Origin: Copromyces sp. CBS 386.78
Lineage: Eukaryota; Ascomycota; Sordariomycetes; Sordariales; Sordariaceae
Length of the DNA: 64,000 bases
Reading direction: 5' to 3'
NCBI GenBank assembly: GCA_030685235.1
Contig: MU839193.1
Span: forward strand, 84,424-148,423
Positions 1 to 12,960 of this stretch are shown one piece after another. The translations under genes and the position numbers were made by a program. Numbering within the stretch: the stretch's first letter is position 1; the number at the start of each line of letters is the position of its first letter. The notes below the pieces were generated by a model, which did not search any database, had not been told where the DNA came from, and saw nothing but the letters and a program-made list of their open reading frames with translations.

Positions 1-80
1 TCGCTGATATTTCTGTTGCTATTGCGAATGATGAGGTTGATTGGCCTTTTGAAGAGACGGAGTCTTGGTGTTGGTCTCAT
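1..80 (-). CDS. Possible 5' end of a gene running off the left edge
   Basis: An ATG on the minus strand at 80 opens a frame of 26 codons that stays open to the window edge. The peptide is rich in Arg and Asn with no acidic residue (MRPTPRLRLFKRP at the start), which would suit a mitochondrial presequence. There is too little sequence to identify a family. The short open frame could be chance, and the plus strand also has an open frame here up to a TAG near 125. Confidence 0.25.
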   Translation of the reverse strand, partial: MRPTPRLRLFKRPINLIIRNSNRNIS

Positions 81-636
81 ATTATTTTTGGCGACCTGGT
101 GTTGAAGTTATGTATGTATTAGGTGGGGAGCATGGAAAGGAAGTGGGAAGAGGGAGAAGATTAAGGTAGGTATCCGTTTTTGGGCATAGGAAAGGGGGAA
201 AATGGTAAAGAACGACGTGGGTGAGTGAATGAATGTGTTCCGAACTACAACTGAAGTACAACTGAAGTAAAGTCTTTGAATCGATATCGGCCGGATTAAA
301 CCTGAAAGGGAAGGATGCCAAGACTGTTCCCCCACCTCTAGCCGGTTATGTCATCCGATGTAACTCTGAGACACTAGCCTTTTAAGGGTTGGAATCAGAG
401 CCTCATTATTGTTCTGGACCTCGGGATACACAACCAAGATTCACAAAGAAAGCTCGAAGCACTTCATCGCTCTCAGAATAGGGATAACAATGCCATATCA
501 TTCCTCTATGCATCTACCACTACCAACACCACACACTCAATGCTCTTGCTCTTGCTCATTGCTCACCACTCTAATCAAATTGTGACCAAAAAAGGAACGG
601 AACGGACCAACAACCAAAACAGACCATAAACAATCA
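81..636. other. Intergenic, no gene seen
   Basis: Between the edge and the vph-1 stop codon. Open frames on the minus strand here are short, compositionally simple and lack family features. The 3' UTR of vph-1 presumably occupies the right part. Nothing else recognised. Confidence 0.5.
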
Positions 637-3539
637 TCAGCCCATGTACTCTCTAAGCTCCTCCGACTCTTCAAGCTGTTGCTTAAACGAGAATGGCGCA
701 AACGGCCATCCGCCAAACTCGGCGAACTTGGAGAAGGACTCGACCCACGCGAGACGCAACGAGTGAAGCTGTTGTTTTTTAATCTTCGTTAGCAAATGAC
801 TTTGATTCGTTGAGGATACCAGAGAGCAAACTTACCATAGCGGAGACACCCTCCATGATAATCAAAATGATAACACTGAGGACGAAGAACATGGCAAACG
901 CAACCACGAGGAAGATAGCGCCGCCAATACCCGTGGATTCCAGCGCCTTCTGCATGGTCATGGACCAAAGCACGGAGGAAAGCTGCTGATGCGCAAGCGA
1001 AAGAGCCCAGAGACGAAGGTAGGAAGCAGTATGCGAGACACAGTTGAGGCAGAACTCTGCTTCGTTGTTAGTACGCTCCCTTTAACAAATCCTAACGGAC
1101 GGAGGAAACTCACCGATAGTATGAATGACCTGGTGAATCATCACTTCGCTAAACTCAAACTCCTCATGTTCGCCATCACCATGGTCATCGTGGGTAAGCA
1201 TGGCCGCACCCTCGTAATCATCACCGTCATCACCATGAACACCGCTGGTGTGACCGTTCTCATCATCATCATCATCCAGAGCACTAACACGAGATCGCTC
1301 GCCAATACCGCGATAGCCCTTGGCGCGCGCCCGGTTGTTCTCCCAACGAAGATAGAACGGCTTGAGGAAGAGAAGAATGGGGACCTGAACAACAGCCAGC
1401 AGCAGGAGGATAACCTGAACTGTGGCCTGACCAGGGTAGAGAGCGACACCACCGTCAAGGGTACCGGGCTGCAAGAACATGTAGATCAACATGTTCAAGA
1501 GTCCAGGAGGCTGCCTACCGGTGCCGAACCAGTCGACCGTCCACTTGTAGATAATGCAGAGGACGAGGTAACCAAAGATGGACTGGAAGAAGATCATGCC
1601 CGGGACAAAATTACCCCAGATATCAATCGGCTTCTTGAAGTGGCGGGCGTTGATGTAGGAGAAGCACAGCGAGTAGGTCATGTGGGCCCAACCCAAGATG
1701 ATGGACATCTTCATCTTGTAACTGTTGCTGAAGAGCAAGTCGTTCTCGGTACCGTGCCAACGCCAATCGAGACCAAAGGGGTAGCGGTAACCGTTCGGCT
1801 CGCGGAGCTCGGCGTGGACCGTGTCACCATCCTTATAACCCGAGGGCACAACCCACTTCCACTGACTGTCAAAGAGCGTCATGGACTTGGAGAACACATC
1901 GTTATAGATCAGACCGGTGTAGACAGAGAAGACCGCCATGACCAAAGCGATGTAACGACCGTAGTAAACCATGGCGAAGAGCTCGAACGTGACCTTCTTC
2001 AGGGGCTTCTCCCAGTAGATCATGGCGAGGGCGGCGCAAAGCATGATGATGGCGTGACCAAGGTCACCAAACATGACAGCGAAGAGGAAGGGGAAAGTGA
2101 CAATTACCGGGATGGCAGGGTTAACTTCCTGGTAGGTAGCAGTACCGTAGGCGTTGACGATGGTTTGGAAAGCCTCGGTGAACTTGTTAGTCTTGAGATA
2201 GGTAGGAGGGGTCTTGTTGGTCCGGATCTCGTTGATAATAGACGGGACCGAGAGACCAGCTCTATTGTTGACATCCTGCAGAGTGGACCTGATGAGCGGC
2301 AGGTCGTTGGTAGGACACCAACCCTCAGCAATCAACGTCCGGCGAGCGCGGTCGTACGAGAAGAGGTTGAGAGTATTATAAACAGCCTTCTCCTTGCTGA
2401 CGAGAACCATCCAAGCCGAGAGTGACTGAGAGATCTGAGACAGCTCAGCCTCGAGCGTCTGCTGGGTGTTGCGAAGGACGTTCTGGACATCGTTAAGCCT
2501 AGCGTTGACCTCGTGAACCTGGTCCCGGCGCAGATCGCTGTTCTCATCGACATTGTACACCTCGGCGCCCATGGACTCGGAAATGCGGCGGATCTTGGCG
2601 AGGATCTCCTTGCCGTGGGCAAAGATGACGAAGACGTTCTTGAGAACGGGCTCGTTGGTGGTGGGATCGACCAACGGCTCGGGAATCTCGGCCTGGTTCA
2701 TGTAAAGATTACCGCGGAGGGTACGCCAGAGGATGCGCTCAAAGGCAGCGACGCGGTCTCTGCCGATAACACCGGCGACGAAACCGATGTTCATGCCGGA
2801 GAAGGAACGCTCAACATCGGCGGCGGTGTTGTGCTGCTCGACATCCTGAAGCAGAGGGGCGTCGTCGTTGTCGGTGGATGCTCTAATCTCCTCGACGCTG
2901 CCGTGGGCGCGGTCGAAGAAGCCTCCAGCCTCGCGCAAGACCCATCTCCACTCGGTCAGCTCGACCTCGCGCCTCTTCAATGTTTCGTAGCTCTCGTTAA
3001 GAGAAGAGACGCGCTGCTCCAAGCTCTGGGCACGTTCGGCGAGTTCGTCGATCTCGGTGGTAGTGGGCGGGGCGAGGGTGTCTACGTCGAGGTCGAGTTT
3101 GCGCAGAGGGATTCCAGCCTTCTCCATCTGGGTGTGGAAGTAGCCTTGGCACACAACGAGTTAGCGATGATGCGATGTGGTCTTCGACAAGAGGACATAC
3201 GCAGTTGGCGTTCGACATTGTCGAGGCGTCTAATATCTTGGGTGAATGCTCTTTGGAAAGCACTGAGTTCCGAGTTGAGCTGTATTGGCAGACATTGTTA
3301 GCGACCGATGTTGATGTTGACATTGTTGTTCTTGTTGACGCCGGTGGTGGTGCTGGTGGGTTCTCGTGATGACAATAGACAGGGCAGGGGAGGACTCGGG
3401 ATGGCATTACGTCTCTGAACTGGACAAGCCCCAGCTCGCCCAGGGCATTGCAGACTTCGCGGCCGATTTCGTTGGAAATGTAGAGCTGGACCATGCTCAT
3501 GTCCGCTGAGCGGAACGGCGTGTCCTGTTTCGGCGCCAT
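637..3539 (-). CDS. vph-1: Vacuolar H+-ATPase V0 subunit a
   Basis: This is the large V0 subunit that couples ATP-driven rotation to proton transfer across vacuolar and Golgi-type membranes. Five exons join in phase: 3539-3411, 3279-3201, 3144-1114, 1056-836 and 768-637, giving 863 residues, normal for the family. The N-terminal half is the cytosolic coiled-coil arm (start [15 protein letters not shown], then the [13 protein letters not shown] motif). The C-terminal half has about eight membrane segments. The motif [14 protein letters not shown] carries the buffering Arg (about residue 761, equivalent to yeast Vph1 Arg735). A loop before it is very acidic and His-rich, with runs of five Asp. 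The start is the first ATG of the conserved N-terminus. All junctions use GTRNGT-type or GTAATG donors and AG acceptors. Long open frames on the opposite strand are codon-bias shadows. Fungal genomes usually carry one such gene. Confidence 0.95.
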
Positions 3540-5219
3540 CGTGGATGACCCGATTGAAGCGGAATGCTATGTGCAACTCCGAGTCGTTGTCGTAGATTGT
3601 TTGGTTGGTGGTTTGGTTTTCAGTTCCAGGTTCAAGTTGCTACGTCGGAGCCTTCCAAGGCGTCTCGGGTCGAGCTGGAGCGCTGCTGCAGTGGTTCGCT
3701 GCAAGGTCACAGTGGACCTTGCGTCGCCGCGCCAGGCAGTGGCCACTCATGTTGGGACGAGCGCCGCTTCCTTGCCGCCGCCAGCCGGTCGCACTTCGCT
3801 GATGCACGCTTCGGCCATCATCACCAGCTGTCGGAAGTGGCAGAATCAGATCGTCAGCTGGTGACTTCAAGTAACGTTTATCTTACCCTAACCCTGAATT
3901 CAATACTCTTCTCACTTCCTCTCTTCGCAGTTCGCAGTGACGTCTCGAGGACCTTGTCTTGTCGAGACGTCTCTTTGGTCTTTTGGGATGTTTTGTTTTC
4001 GAAAATTCCTAAGGGTATTATTTGAATCATAGAAGACTCTTTACTATTAGGTATAAAGACTCTAGGTATGCTATCTCCTATCTTCCAACCTGCACCTGAT
4101 CACCTTGTCCGCATGAAGCGTGGACAACTCAACCACTTCTCAGGTTCTCTTTAGTATCTATTGGAATCTCCAAACCCCCAAAGCTCACCCGCAGTACACA
4201 CGGATCCCATCACCAAATAAAAGCAGGTACCGTCTCTTGCATCTCCGTCAAACAGCCTCAGTGATGTCACGTTGCAGTGAATTTGAAGTTTGCATACTGC
4301 ATTCAGGGACCAGTTAAAAAGAGTCCAAAAGTCCATGAGATATTCATGTTCAATGTTTTTAGAGGAACAATCAGACAGAGTCGGAGGAGGGGACCAAGGG
4401 ACCAGCGATTACCGAAACCCCCACGCGGGGTTGGGTCAGCCAGGAATGGTCACACCCAGTGGCCATCCATCACACATACAAATTACTCACTCACCCAGGC
4501 AGCGATTTAGAATCAAGTCCGATATCTTTTCTTTTTCTCGGATATCATTTGGCACATGCTGCGATATTGCTTAACTGGGCGGTTTTAAATAGTCAAGTAG
4601 ATCAAGTCGTTAAAGCCGACTGCAAATCCTAGCTTAAGAAGCTTATAAATGTAGCATAAATCTCCCTCCCATCCTCCTGGTGGTTCTTCCACCCGAGGCT
4701 ATAAAGTACAAGACATACACACAACTTCAAGCAGTTATCAGAGAAACTGTTTGTTTTGCCTCCTGCCAAGTCTCTTTATGACCAAACAGTCAATTCCTTC
4801 TCCTTGGAAACTCCTGCTTTTGGTATATTGATATCGATCGATCCAAAGCAAACACTTTGATAACCCTTCTTTTGATCAGAAAACAGAAAAAGCCTATCCA
4901 TCCAAAAACTCCATGCAATGACGATGATGCGAAACCCCCTCTCAAATACCGATAGATCCGTTGGTGGAAAATGGATATTGGAACTCTCGACGACTTCGCT
5001 CTCGGCATGCGAAAAAATGATATCAGAAAACCCAAAAACTCCGTGTTTGAACGCAAAACCGAGGGATAAAAAACGCCGAAATCGCTCGCTTGCCATGCCG
5101 GTCATACCATGCCATGCCATGCCAACAGAGGGGATACATAAGAATGAAAAAAGGTGAGTAGAGGGCCGGAAAGAGGTTGTGATGAGGAACAGATCGATCG
5201 CCGATGCGAAGAGAGCTGC
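3540..5219. other. Intergenic, vph-1 promoter side and 3' side of the F-box gene
   Basis: No supported gene. I see two telomere-like CCCTAA units near 3884-3896, a plus-strand TATAAAG at 4700-4706 with a short 79-codon open frame 200 bp downstream (not convincing), and a GCCAT pentamer run at about 5105-5123. Confidence 0.5.
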
Positions 5220-7284
5220 CTAGAGCTTGCGCCCGAACATGAAGCTCCCGTACATACCGCCTACCTCAGCTCTCGCGACGGGGATCTTTCTCATTCCCCA
5301 GGCCTCGGCGCCCATCTTCCAACCACGGCTGCCGTCGTCGCGTGGCACAGAGGGGTCCTGAGACTTCTGTCGCACCATCCATCCGCGGCTTCCGACCTCC
5401 GAGGTGCGCCAGCCCATGCGCTTCAAGGTGGCAGACGACTTCACCACACGACGGAAAACATCTTCGGCCAGCTCAACCACTTCGAGGGGAGCCGAGAAAG
5501 CCTTCATGATCGCACAACGGCTGTTGAACAGATAAACCAGGTCCAGCTCGTTACCCCAGAAGTCCGAAAGATCGAGGAACTTGAGCGTATGCGGAACCCA
5601 TTCGAGTTGCTTCTCAACATCGTCCGTCTCGTCCGGCACAAAAAGTCGGTTGACGTCCTCCAAGAGGAGGGATCGGCCAACAGACAATTCCTCAAGGTGC
5701 TTGGTCAAGGGCCGGAGCAAATCAATGTGCGAAGAATCCATCTTGCTTCCCTTCAAGCTGAGCGACTTGAGCGTCTTGGGAAGGACGGGCAGCAGCTCGG
5801 AAATGTCCTCGACGTCAAACAGCTGGTGGCTTCTGGCATCAGTAGCCAAGCTCAGGTATACGAGACCCTGGGCGGCAGGGTGGTTGGCGAGGAAATCAAT
5901 CACGCCGCGTGCGGAGAGCAACTTGCACTTGGCGATATTCAGGTGAGTGATCCTAGCTGTGTAGGGGATCGACATGAGGGCCGCATCAGTGATGCGAGTG
6001 CCGGCGACATCAAGGTGCGTCAACCGAGTAAGGCGGGGGAGAATGGTCTCAAAGACAATCGAAGGCAGCGTCAAGCACTTGTGAAGCGAGAGGCGGCGAA
6101 TCGATAACTGCGCAGGCCAATCCGGCGTCACTATGGCCGTGAAGGAATCCTTGAAGAAGGTCGAAGTGCATCCGCAAAAGTCCAAAGCCTCCATGCGCTC
6201 AAGACCCAAAAACAGCTTCCTCAACACATCCGCGCTCAAATCCTGGTCGATGTGCTCCTGGACCAAGAACTCCTGAAGGTTTGGGGTCAAGTCAAGGCAT
6301 CGGAGCAAGGTCTCGGAAGTCAAGTTGCGGGCCAGAGATCGCTCGGCGGCCGTGGAGAAGAGCTGCGAAGGGTTGAAGTGGCAGAAGTCGAGTCGTCGGA
6401 CGATTGTGCCCAGCGTTTGGTGCTCGGCGATATGGGTCAGGAACTTGTGAAAGATTCTCGAGTGGGGGATCGTGATCTGGCTGTACAGCGTGCTCAAGGT
6501 AGCAAAGTGCAGTGTCTTGGATGTCAGCAACAACGACATGAGATCGATATTGCGCCGGGATACGCCGTTCGGGGGAATGTCGAGGACGAGGAGACTGATG
6601 ATGGCGCCTGTCACATCACATGGTGGTTAGCGAACGGGTTGTTCCCAGATGCCGAGCAGGGGAGGGGCATTTATGGAGTCGGGACGGGTACGTACTCAAA
6701 ATTTCGGCAGGGAGCCTCTCGATGGCAGCCTCACCCGGCCTGATCTTGACATTTCTGGGAGCCTTTGGCGCACTGCCCCAGACGTTATTCAGAATGGTCA
6801 GGTCTCCAAAGCTCCTGCTAGCAAGCTTGCCCTTAACCTGGATTCCCTTCCATCCTTGGAAGCTGTCGGCGGGGGCAACATAGCCGCGGAGCCTGCTGTT
6901 GGGCTGGGTCACTGGGGGGCGGAACTGGGTCTGGATCATGTTGAAGGCGTTGATCTTGTCGAGAGCCGAGGGGCCAGGAGTGACCTCGGGGGTGCGATCG
7001 TCAACAACTTCTTCGTCGACGTCGAGATGAGAGACCTTGGAGTGGGTAAAGGTCTGGGTGAGGGTGCTTTCGTTCTCGCGGATGGAGGAGAAGGAAGAGC
7101 GCGACGCCCTGTCGGGAGAAGGCTGGCGGTTTTGAGCCTCGCTCATGATCTTGTTGTCGCACTCGTTAGGGGAGGGGAGAGCTGGGGAGAGGCACTCCTG
7201 GTGGGCAGGAGGAGTAATAGGAGGGCTTGGCGTTTGGATGTGATCCATGGCCGCGAAGGTATTGAGCTGATGCAGAATGACCAT
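5220..7284 (-). CDS. F-box and leucine-rich-repeat protein
   Basis: Probable substrate adaptor of an SCF ubiquitin ligase. Two exons (7284-6696 and 6607-5220) are joined over an 88-nt intron with a GTACGT donor, giving 658 residues. The N-terminal 185 residues are Pro/Ser-rich and look disordered. The F-box starts about residue 188 (IERLPAEIL, split by the intron at Ser197) and runs to about 235. After it come LRR-like units such as LTHLDVAGTRITDAALMSIP and LKSLSLKGSKM, ending about residue 520. The C-terminus is Trp/Gly/Arg-rich (GSRGWMVRQ, SRGWKMGAEAWGM). The start ATG at 7284 is followed in frame by a second candidate at 7248. The F-box plus LRR order is that of Grr1/Amn1-like proteins, but the substrate cannot be told from sequence. 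Two copies of a 15-17 bp unit (GACGAAAGGTCGGGG) lie just upstream of the ATG. Confidence 0.85.
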
Positions 7285-8385
7285 GTTGATTGAGGAAGGT
7301 GGACGAAAGGTCGGGGGACGAAAGGTCGGGGGGGCTTGGCCCAGCCCAATGGTAAGATTGCTATGAGGTCAGGTGTGCGACGGCGGGACAAGCAATAGTT
7401 GACAGTAAGCGGTGACTTGTTTGGCGTCCTTTGTTTGGATTTTTTGCTTTTGGTGGAAGAAGGGGGACGATGTCACGGACGTTGGCGGGCCGGGGAGAAA
7501 ATGAAGCCGCAATATGTTCGGGGGTACAAGCGGAGGAAGTTAGGGTTGGATCGAAGCTTTTTGAGCAACAAGGGACGAAAGTCGGAGAGTCAGAGATCAA
7601 AGGTTGGAGCTGTGGTCGAGCCTTGACAGGGAAGGTTGATTTGTTGGTGGATCAGTTGGTACAATATTTCGCTTGTGGTGGGTTGTCGGTGTCTGGAAGC
7701 TTGGATCCCGGGAGGTTATAAAGGGCCGTTCTTGGATCTCCGCTCGCCAAGTTGGGGTAACCCAGAGTCGACAGGTGAGGCAGGTGTCCAAGCGCGTGGT
7801 CCCACGAGCTCACGAGAACAGGCGTGCGGAAGACCGGACTTGTTCTTTGGTTTTTGACGAGTAGCCGCTTGGTGTTTTTCTATTAGTCAAGGGATGGTGC
7901 TGTTAGGTAAGAGGAACGAGGTGGAAGGGGTGCCGGGCGATGCAAGTGATGCGGGGAAGAAAATGCAGTGGTGTTGGTTGAACAGCACACTGCAGTGCAG
8001 AGCAGTTGAAAGAGTTGGAGTTGGATCCGCAACAGTCGTGATCTGGCTCCCAGAGGAAAAGGTGCCAATCGCAGCAGGAGGTCGATGCTCGGGTCGGAGA
8101 TCCCAGGTCGCCGCCGCCGCTTGCCGCTTGCTGAGAAAGCTGCCGGAGAAGTGCCCAGACCGGCTCGTGGCCCAATTTCCTCTCAAGTGAGTCAAGTGCA
8201 AAGCTAGGAACCTAGCTAGGGATATCCAATTGTGGAGAGGCTATCGGGAGCGACCGAGAGCACAGTAGCGGAAAATAGAAGCGGTATGGTCTTTCGTCCA
8301 CAGGTACCGTGTCTCTGTAACTCTGTAACCTGGGGAAATTTGGAGATTTTTGGCAATTGGCGCTACCAGAAATTATGACCGGCAG

Positions 8386-8394
8386 TATATAAAA
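8386..8394 (+). promoter_or_regulatory. Orphan TATA box
   Basis: TATATAAAA matches the consensus closely, but no credible coding frame follows within 300 bp on the plus strand. It could drive a non-coding transcript or be chance. Confidence 0.3.
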
Positions 8395-11300
8395 CGTGCG
8401 CCGACCGCCTTAATACCGATGGGGACGACGAGGAGTAATGTACTGTAGGCGCAATATGACCTCAAATGCTGCGCACTGGTGAACGTAATTTGGAGTGCCC
8501 CTCCGCTGGTCTCTTTCTTTGTATGAGTTGGGTTGGTGGTTGGTTCGTCGGATGAGGTCCTGTTCCCGTCTTTTTCGTCCTTCGTTTAGTTCTCGTTCTT
8601 CGTCGTTCGGTTACCGTACGCGGTTGGCAGGAGTGTAAGCGGATATTTGTTGCTTGCTGTTGCACAAACAATGACAATGACAGCAGAAGAAGCGACCAGA
8701 ACAAGAGGCAGGTGCGATGGAGGGATGGAAAAAAGAAGAAACTGATTAAATACTGGAGCTACTTTACAATCGGGAAAGTACCTAGGGCAAACCGGCACAA
8801 GCGGTGCCGGGAAGGCTGCTTCTGAATTTTCTGTCACCATGCCCGCATTTGTATTACTCAACGCGAATTCAAACACCTCCAGCTGGCCTGGCATAACTTG
8901 CGCACTTCCTGCCAATGAACTCCGGCATGCACTTTTTACACTACAGACAGGACCCAGCTGGGTGGTAGCCAGACCCCTCCGGCAGCCTCCAGCCCAGTGC
9001 CTTTGCAAAAATGCAGAACCTTTGGTAGTCATTTGCAAATTTTAGGTCGGCATTTTTGGACACATCATGGAAGACCCAGTTAAAAAATGGGCTGACGTTG
9101 GAGGCCGATTGACGGTGGGCCCAAAGCGTGGCTACAAAAATTAGCAATGCTTCTACCAGTCAGAGGCACGGAAGATGGAACGCGGTGGAAACTGGTCTGA
9201 CTGGGTCAAAGGCCAAGACTTCTTTCTGGTGATGGTCATCAGGGACCGGGCCGCCAGCGGTGTTAGGAATTCTTGATTTTTGCCTCATCTGTCCCGTCGT
9301 CTTTGGCTGTGTCAGAGCTGTTCGGGTGACCGTCGGCCAAAGTGTCGGGCTTGGTTGATCTTGCAGCATCAGCGACCGGAAATACGAAGCGGACCAACCA
9401 GAGCCTGGATATCGCCCACCAAACGTCCGAATCGAGTAACTGGAGTTCTGCCATGCTGGGCAGCTGGAGAAATCTTGGATCGCCGTCAATTGTGCAATTG
9501 ATTCCAGTTCTACACGTAAGGTTGCTCAACATGTCAAGCTGCCGGCCGCTGCAGACAACCAAAAATACCCGAGTTTTCCATGACATGCCATAACATCATC
9601 CGGTGTGAAGTGGCAGTGGTTGACAGTGGCTGCCAAGTGGTTGTTCTCTGGTGGCCAAGCCCTCAGCAATGGTACGTACCTTACCGTACAGTACAGTAGT
9701 GTACAAAGATAGGTACGTACTCGTACGTATGTAATGGCTTGAAGGCAAGAGCAAGCTTCTCCACCAACAGAATAAGGAACAGCCGCGACATCTCCACAGC
9801 AGAAACGGCCCTTCTCCTCGCGCTTCTCCAGATTCCGATCCCGTGCACAACTCAACCATCCGACATGTCAACTGTTATGAAGAGCAACCGAACTCGCGAT
9901 GCATTTTGAGCCATTCTCACATCTCTCTTGTCTTTGCCACGTACCATGATCCTCTGACACTCCTCAGGCCTTGAAGAAGAGATCTTTCGGTTGCAATGCG
10001 ATCAGCGGCTAACACGACCCTTGGCTGACGTGACCAGCTTCCATCTCTCGTCTTGAAAGAGTCGAAACCGCATTCCCAGAAGCTCGCAGCTACGTAGCCC
10101 CTTATATCAAATTTCTTATACGGATTCCCCAGACAACAAGCAACCAGCAACCAGCAATAAGCTTTCATCAAATGAACGCTGACGTGGGGAGCAACAAGGG
10201 GCCCCGGGCATCCGGGGACTCACACGCCGTTTGGACCCCTTTCTTCGCCCTTTAAGATCGCCTCCACGCCGTTGTCGGAGGATCTCTCTTGTGACTTGTC
10301 ATCTGTACCGGTAGATGGGCCAATCAATCTTACCATTGGAAGACAAGATGACCCGTTTGGATGAACATCATCGACAACGGACAAAGTGTTGCAAAGTCAA
10401 AACTCAATTTCAACCATCCCGACCAGCCATCCAAAATGATCACCCAAGACGTCGACAACCCGAACTGTGCCAAACTTTCAAGCGCCGAAATGGAATGATC
10501 AAGCAGACCACTCAAAGACGACGGAGTGGCATTGATGAGGTGACGCCAAGCGATCCGAACGGTGCGGCCCAGATGTCCCAGCATTCAGGGAGAGGCTCAG
10601 AACAGTTCACGTGCACCTAATCATTCGCACCGCAAGTTCTCGCTTCTTTTCCCAAAGAGGCCCTTCTTCTTCTGGTTGATTCCCCAAATCCTTCTGTCTC
10701 CCGCCCCACTCTCTCTTGTCACCGTCACCGTCACTGTCACTCTCTCCGTCTTTTCTCCAACAGTCCATTCAGCAAAAATCCGGGGAGCCGCTTGCAGCCG
10801 CCCCGAGCTAACCTTGTAAGTCTGCTGTGTTAAGGTACCACTGTCGCTGGTACTTGCTAGCGTAGCCTCATCTTTCTTTCCTCCCTTCTTCCCTTGTGCC
10901 CTAGCCCTTCTCCTTTCCCCGCATATCACTTTGGGGAGACACTCCCAGCTTGCATAAAAAAGGATAAAACTGCAACGTGCATTTTCTTAGGAATGAATTT
11001 CGTGCTGTCACCCAAGGTGGGACAAGTCTGTCCGTCACATCAACAAGGTGGTAACGGTCATTGCACAACACCTCCCAAGTCGCCAACACACACACACGAC
11101 ATTTGCATTCGACATATTCGTGTGACCGCCCCCCATCTTCCATCTCCGCGGAGCTGACTGACGTCTCTTTATACAACTCTCCCATCAGCGAGTTCATGAT
11201 TGACGTAGGGAAATACGGGATGGCGTGCTGCTTGAGTTATATGGAGTTTGGAAGAGTATAGTAAGAGCACGTAATACCACGGGGTTATGGTGACGATGTC

Positions 11301-12118
11301 GTTCTTCTGTGATACTTGCCAGGCTTTGCGATGCTGTCAAGTACAGTAGTACTGAGTGTGCTCATCAACGGACTTTTCCAGGCTCGGCATATCTCTGCGG
11401 ACAAGCCAAGGGCAAAGTCGAACTATTTTTCACCAGTCAAGAAGAACACGACACAACGTTGCAGATGAGCAGAACAAAAAAAGAAAAAGAAAAGCCCGAC
11501 ATCCAGACCGTCCATGATTACCCCAGGTTTTCGGGCACTTTCCTAAAGTATTGGCCAGATCTTGTTGCCTCCTGTCTCCTCCCTCCCGTCACCCGAACGA
11601 ACAACTTTTCCAGCCAACGAGAGGATGCCAAAAAAGCCATGGGTTAACAGGGAGGGAGGGGGCACAGTCAAAAGACACAAAGACAGTACATACGAACTTT
11701 GGGGAAGCTGAGAAAGTTCAAACAAGTTCCGCTTTGGCGGTGCTGGGAGGTAGGTGTTCATGTGACCTTGTCTCCCTTGTCAGAAAGTTAGAAAAAGTCA
11801 GAAAAAGAGACGACCCATTGACCAACCGTTTTCTTTCCCTTTCGTTCTTTCTCTCCTTGAAAATGCTAAAAAGGGGGAAGAGGAGGGAGGACATTCGGGC
11901 GGTCGTTCCGTTGACCCGTCTCTGCTCCCTTCTTCTTGGCCAGAAGAGAACACTTTGCCCAGCTCGCCCAGGAACATGTCGGTCGACCAGGTGGATGCGG
12001 AGAGCGAGAATAAAAGAACTACAAGGAAGAGGAAGAGGAAGAGAAAGAGATATTCACCGGGTTGAGGTTGTTGAAGTAAAAATGTTTTGTTAGTTACAAT
12101 ACCTTAAACTTTGGCCCC

Positions 12119-12157
12119 TTTTTTTTTAATTTTTTTTTTTAATTTTTTTTTAATTTT
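12119..12157. repeat. Poly-T/AA low-complexity block
   Basis: Runs of 8-12 T separated by AA dinucleotides, about 40 bp. It lies about 800 bp downstream of the ING-gene stop and has no coding role. Confidence 0.8.
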
Positions 12158-12960
12158 CCCTTGAATGCCAAACGTTATTCCCATCATCATCTCCGTTTCT
12201 CATATTGATTTTTCATCAAGATCTTCTTCCAAATCGTATACGGCTTTGACTTTTGTCCTAGTTGGCAACCTCAAACATTTGGTGATCAGATCCAACTTCA
12301 TCCATGATCACCCGCCTGGGCTATCAACAGCAAATGGCTCATCAATTGGCAACAGAGAGGGGAGAGAGATATGAGGGGCAAAGTAAATCGTCGATCAAGA
12401 ACACGTGTATGCGACAAGATATCGCATTCACCAGTTCATGCATGCAGGTATAACTTTCGCAGAAAGGGTCCGACGCCCAGGGAACCCACAAGACAACGGA
12501 ATAATAGCTGTGAGTTGAAGGTGGAAAGTTGCTCTACGTTCCATGGAACTGGAGGTTCTTCGGATTTTTCGTTACATAATATTTTCTTGGTGGAGTGAGG
12601 GGAAGGTCGTATAGACATATTGCTGCTTTACTGGTTCTTGGCGGATAGAGTCGATGCGAGGTTGGTTGCCTTTGTATGACATCCAACGAGCTTCCAAGAC
12701 GGTCATGATTTGCTGAGCACCTATGTGTGAAGGGTTCGAAGTTCTTTGTCTCGATGCTGTTGTTAAGTATCACGAGGACTAACATTAGGCCAGGTCAAGT
12801 TAAAGTGCGTTCATTGATGATCATGCGTGGTGGAAAGGCCATCCATCGTAATAGCAGGTAGTGTTGGTAGAAAAGACTGATAGTATGTGCAAGAAAGAGA
12901 TAACACAGTAAAAGCGTCCAGCCCACGTATAGCATAGCATAGCGCCCCCAGGGCTGCTCC

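Larger units (their letters stand above)
7285..12960. other. 5.7 kb region without a supported gene
   Basis: Upstream of the F-box gene and downstream of the ING gene. Contents: a tandem 15-17 bp repeat at about 7302-7334; a strong TATATAAAA at 8386-8394 with no convincing frame after it; a cluster of GTAC/GTACGTAC palindromes at about 9670-9732; pyrimidine-rich stretches at 10620-10920; and an A/T homopolymer block near 12120. Open frames here are short, start at non-ATG codons or lack family features. A long untranslated leader, a non-coding RNA or a small spliced gene cannot be excluded. Confidence 0.45.

Noticed and set aside
989..3301. Long plus-strand open frames of 478 and 262 codons opposite vph-1
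   Set aside because: They mirror the codon bias of the well-supported V-ATPase gene and have no family features of their own.
3884..3896. Two CCCTAA telomere-like units
   Set aside because: Two units are too few to call an interstitial telomere.
4918..5157. 79-codon plus-strand frame after a TATAAAG
   Set aside because: No recognisable domain and atypical composition. It overlaps the likely 3' UTR of the F-box gene on the other strand.
8586..9038. 150-codon minus-strand frame
   Set aside because: No family feature, no promoter signal in place, and it overlaps featureless intergenic DNA.
11551..12093. 180-codon plus-strand frame
   Set aside because: Starts at a non-ATG codon, has no domain and shows random composition.
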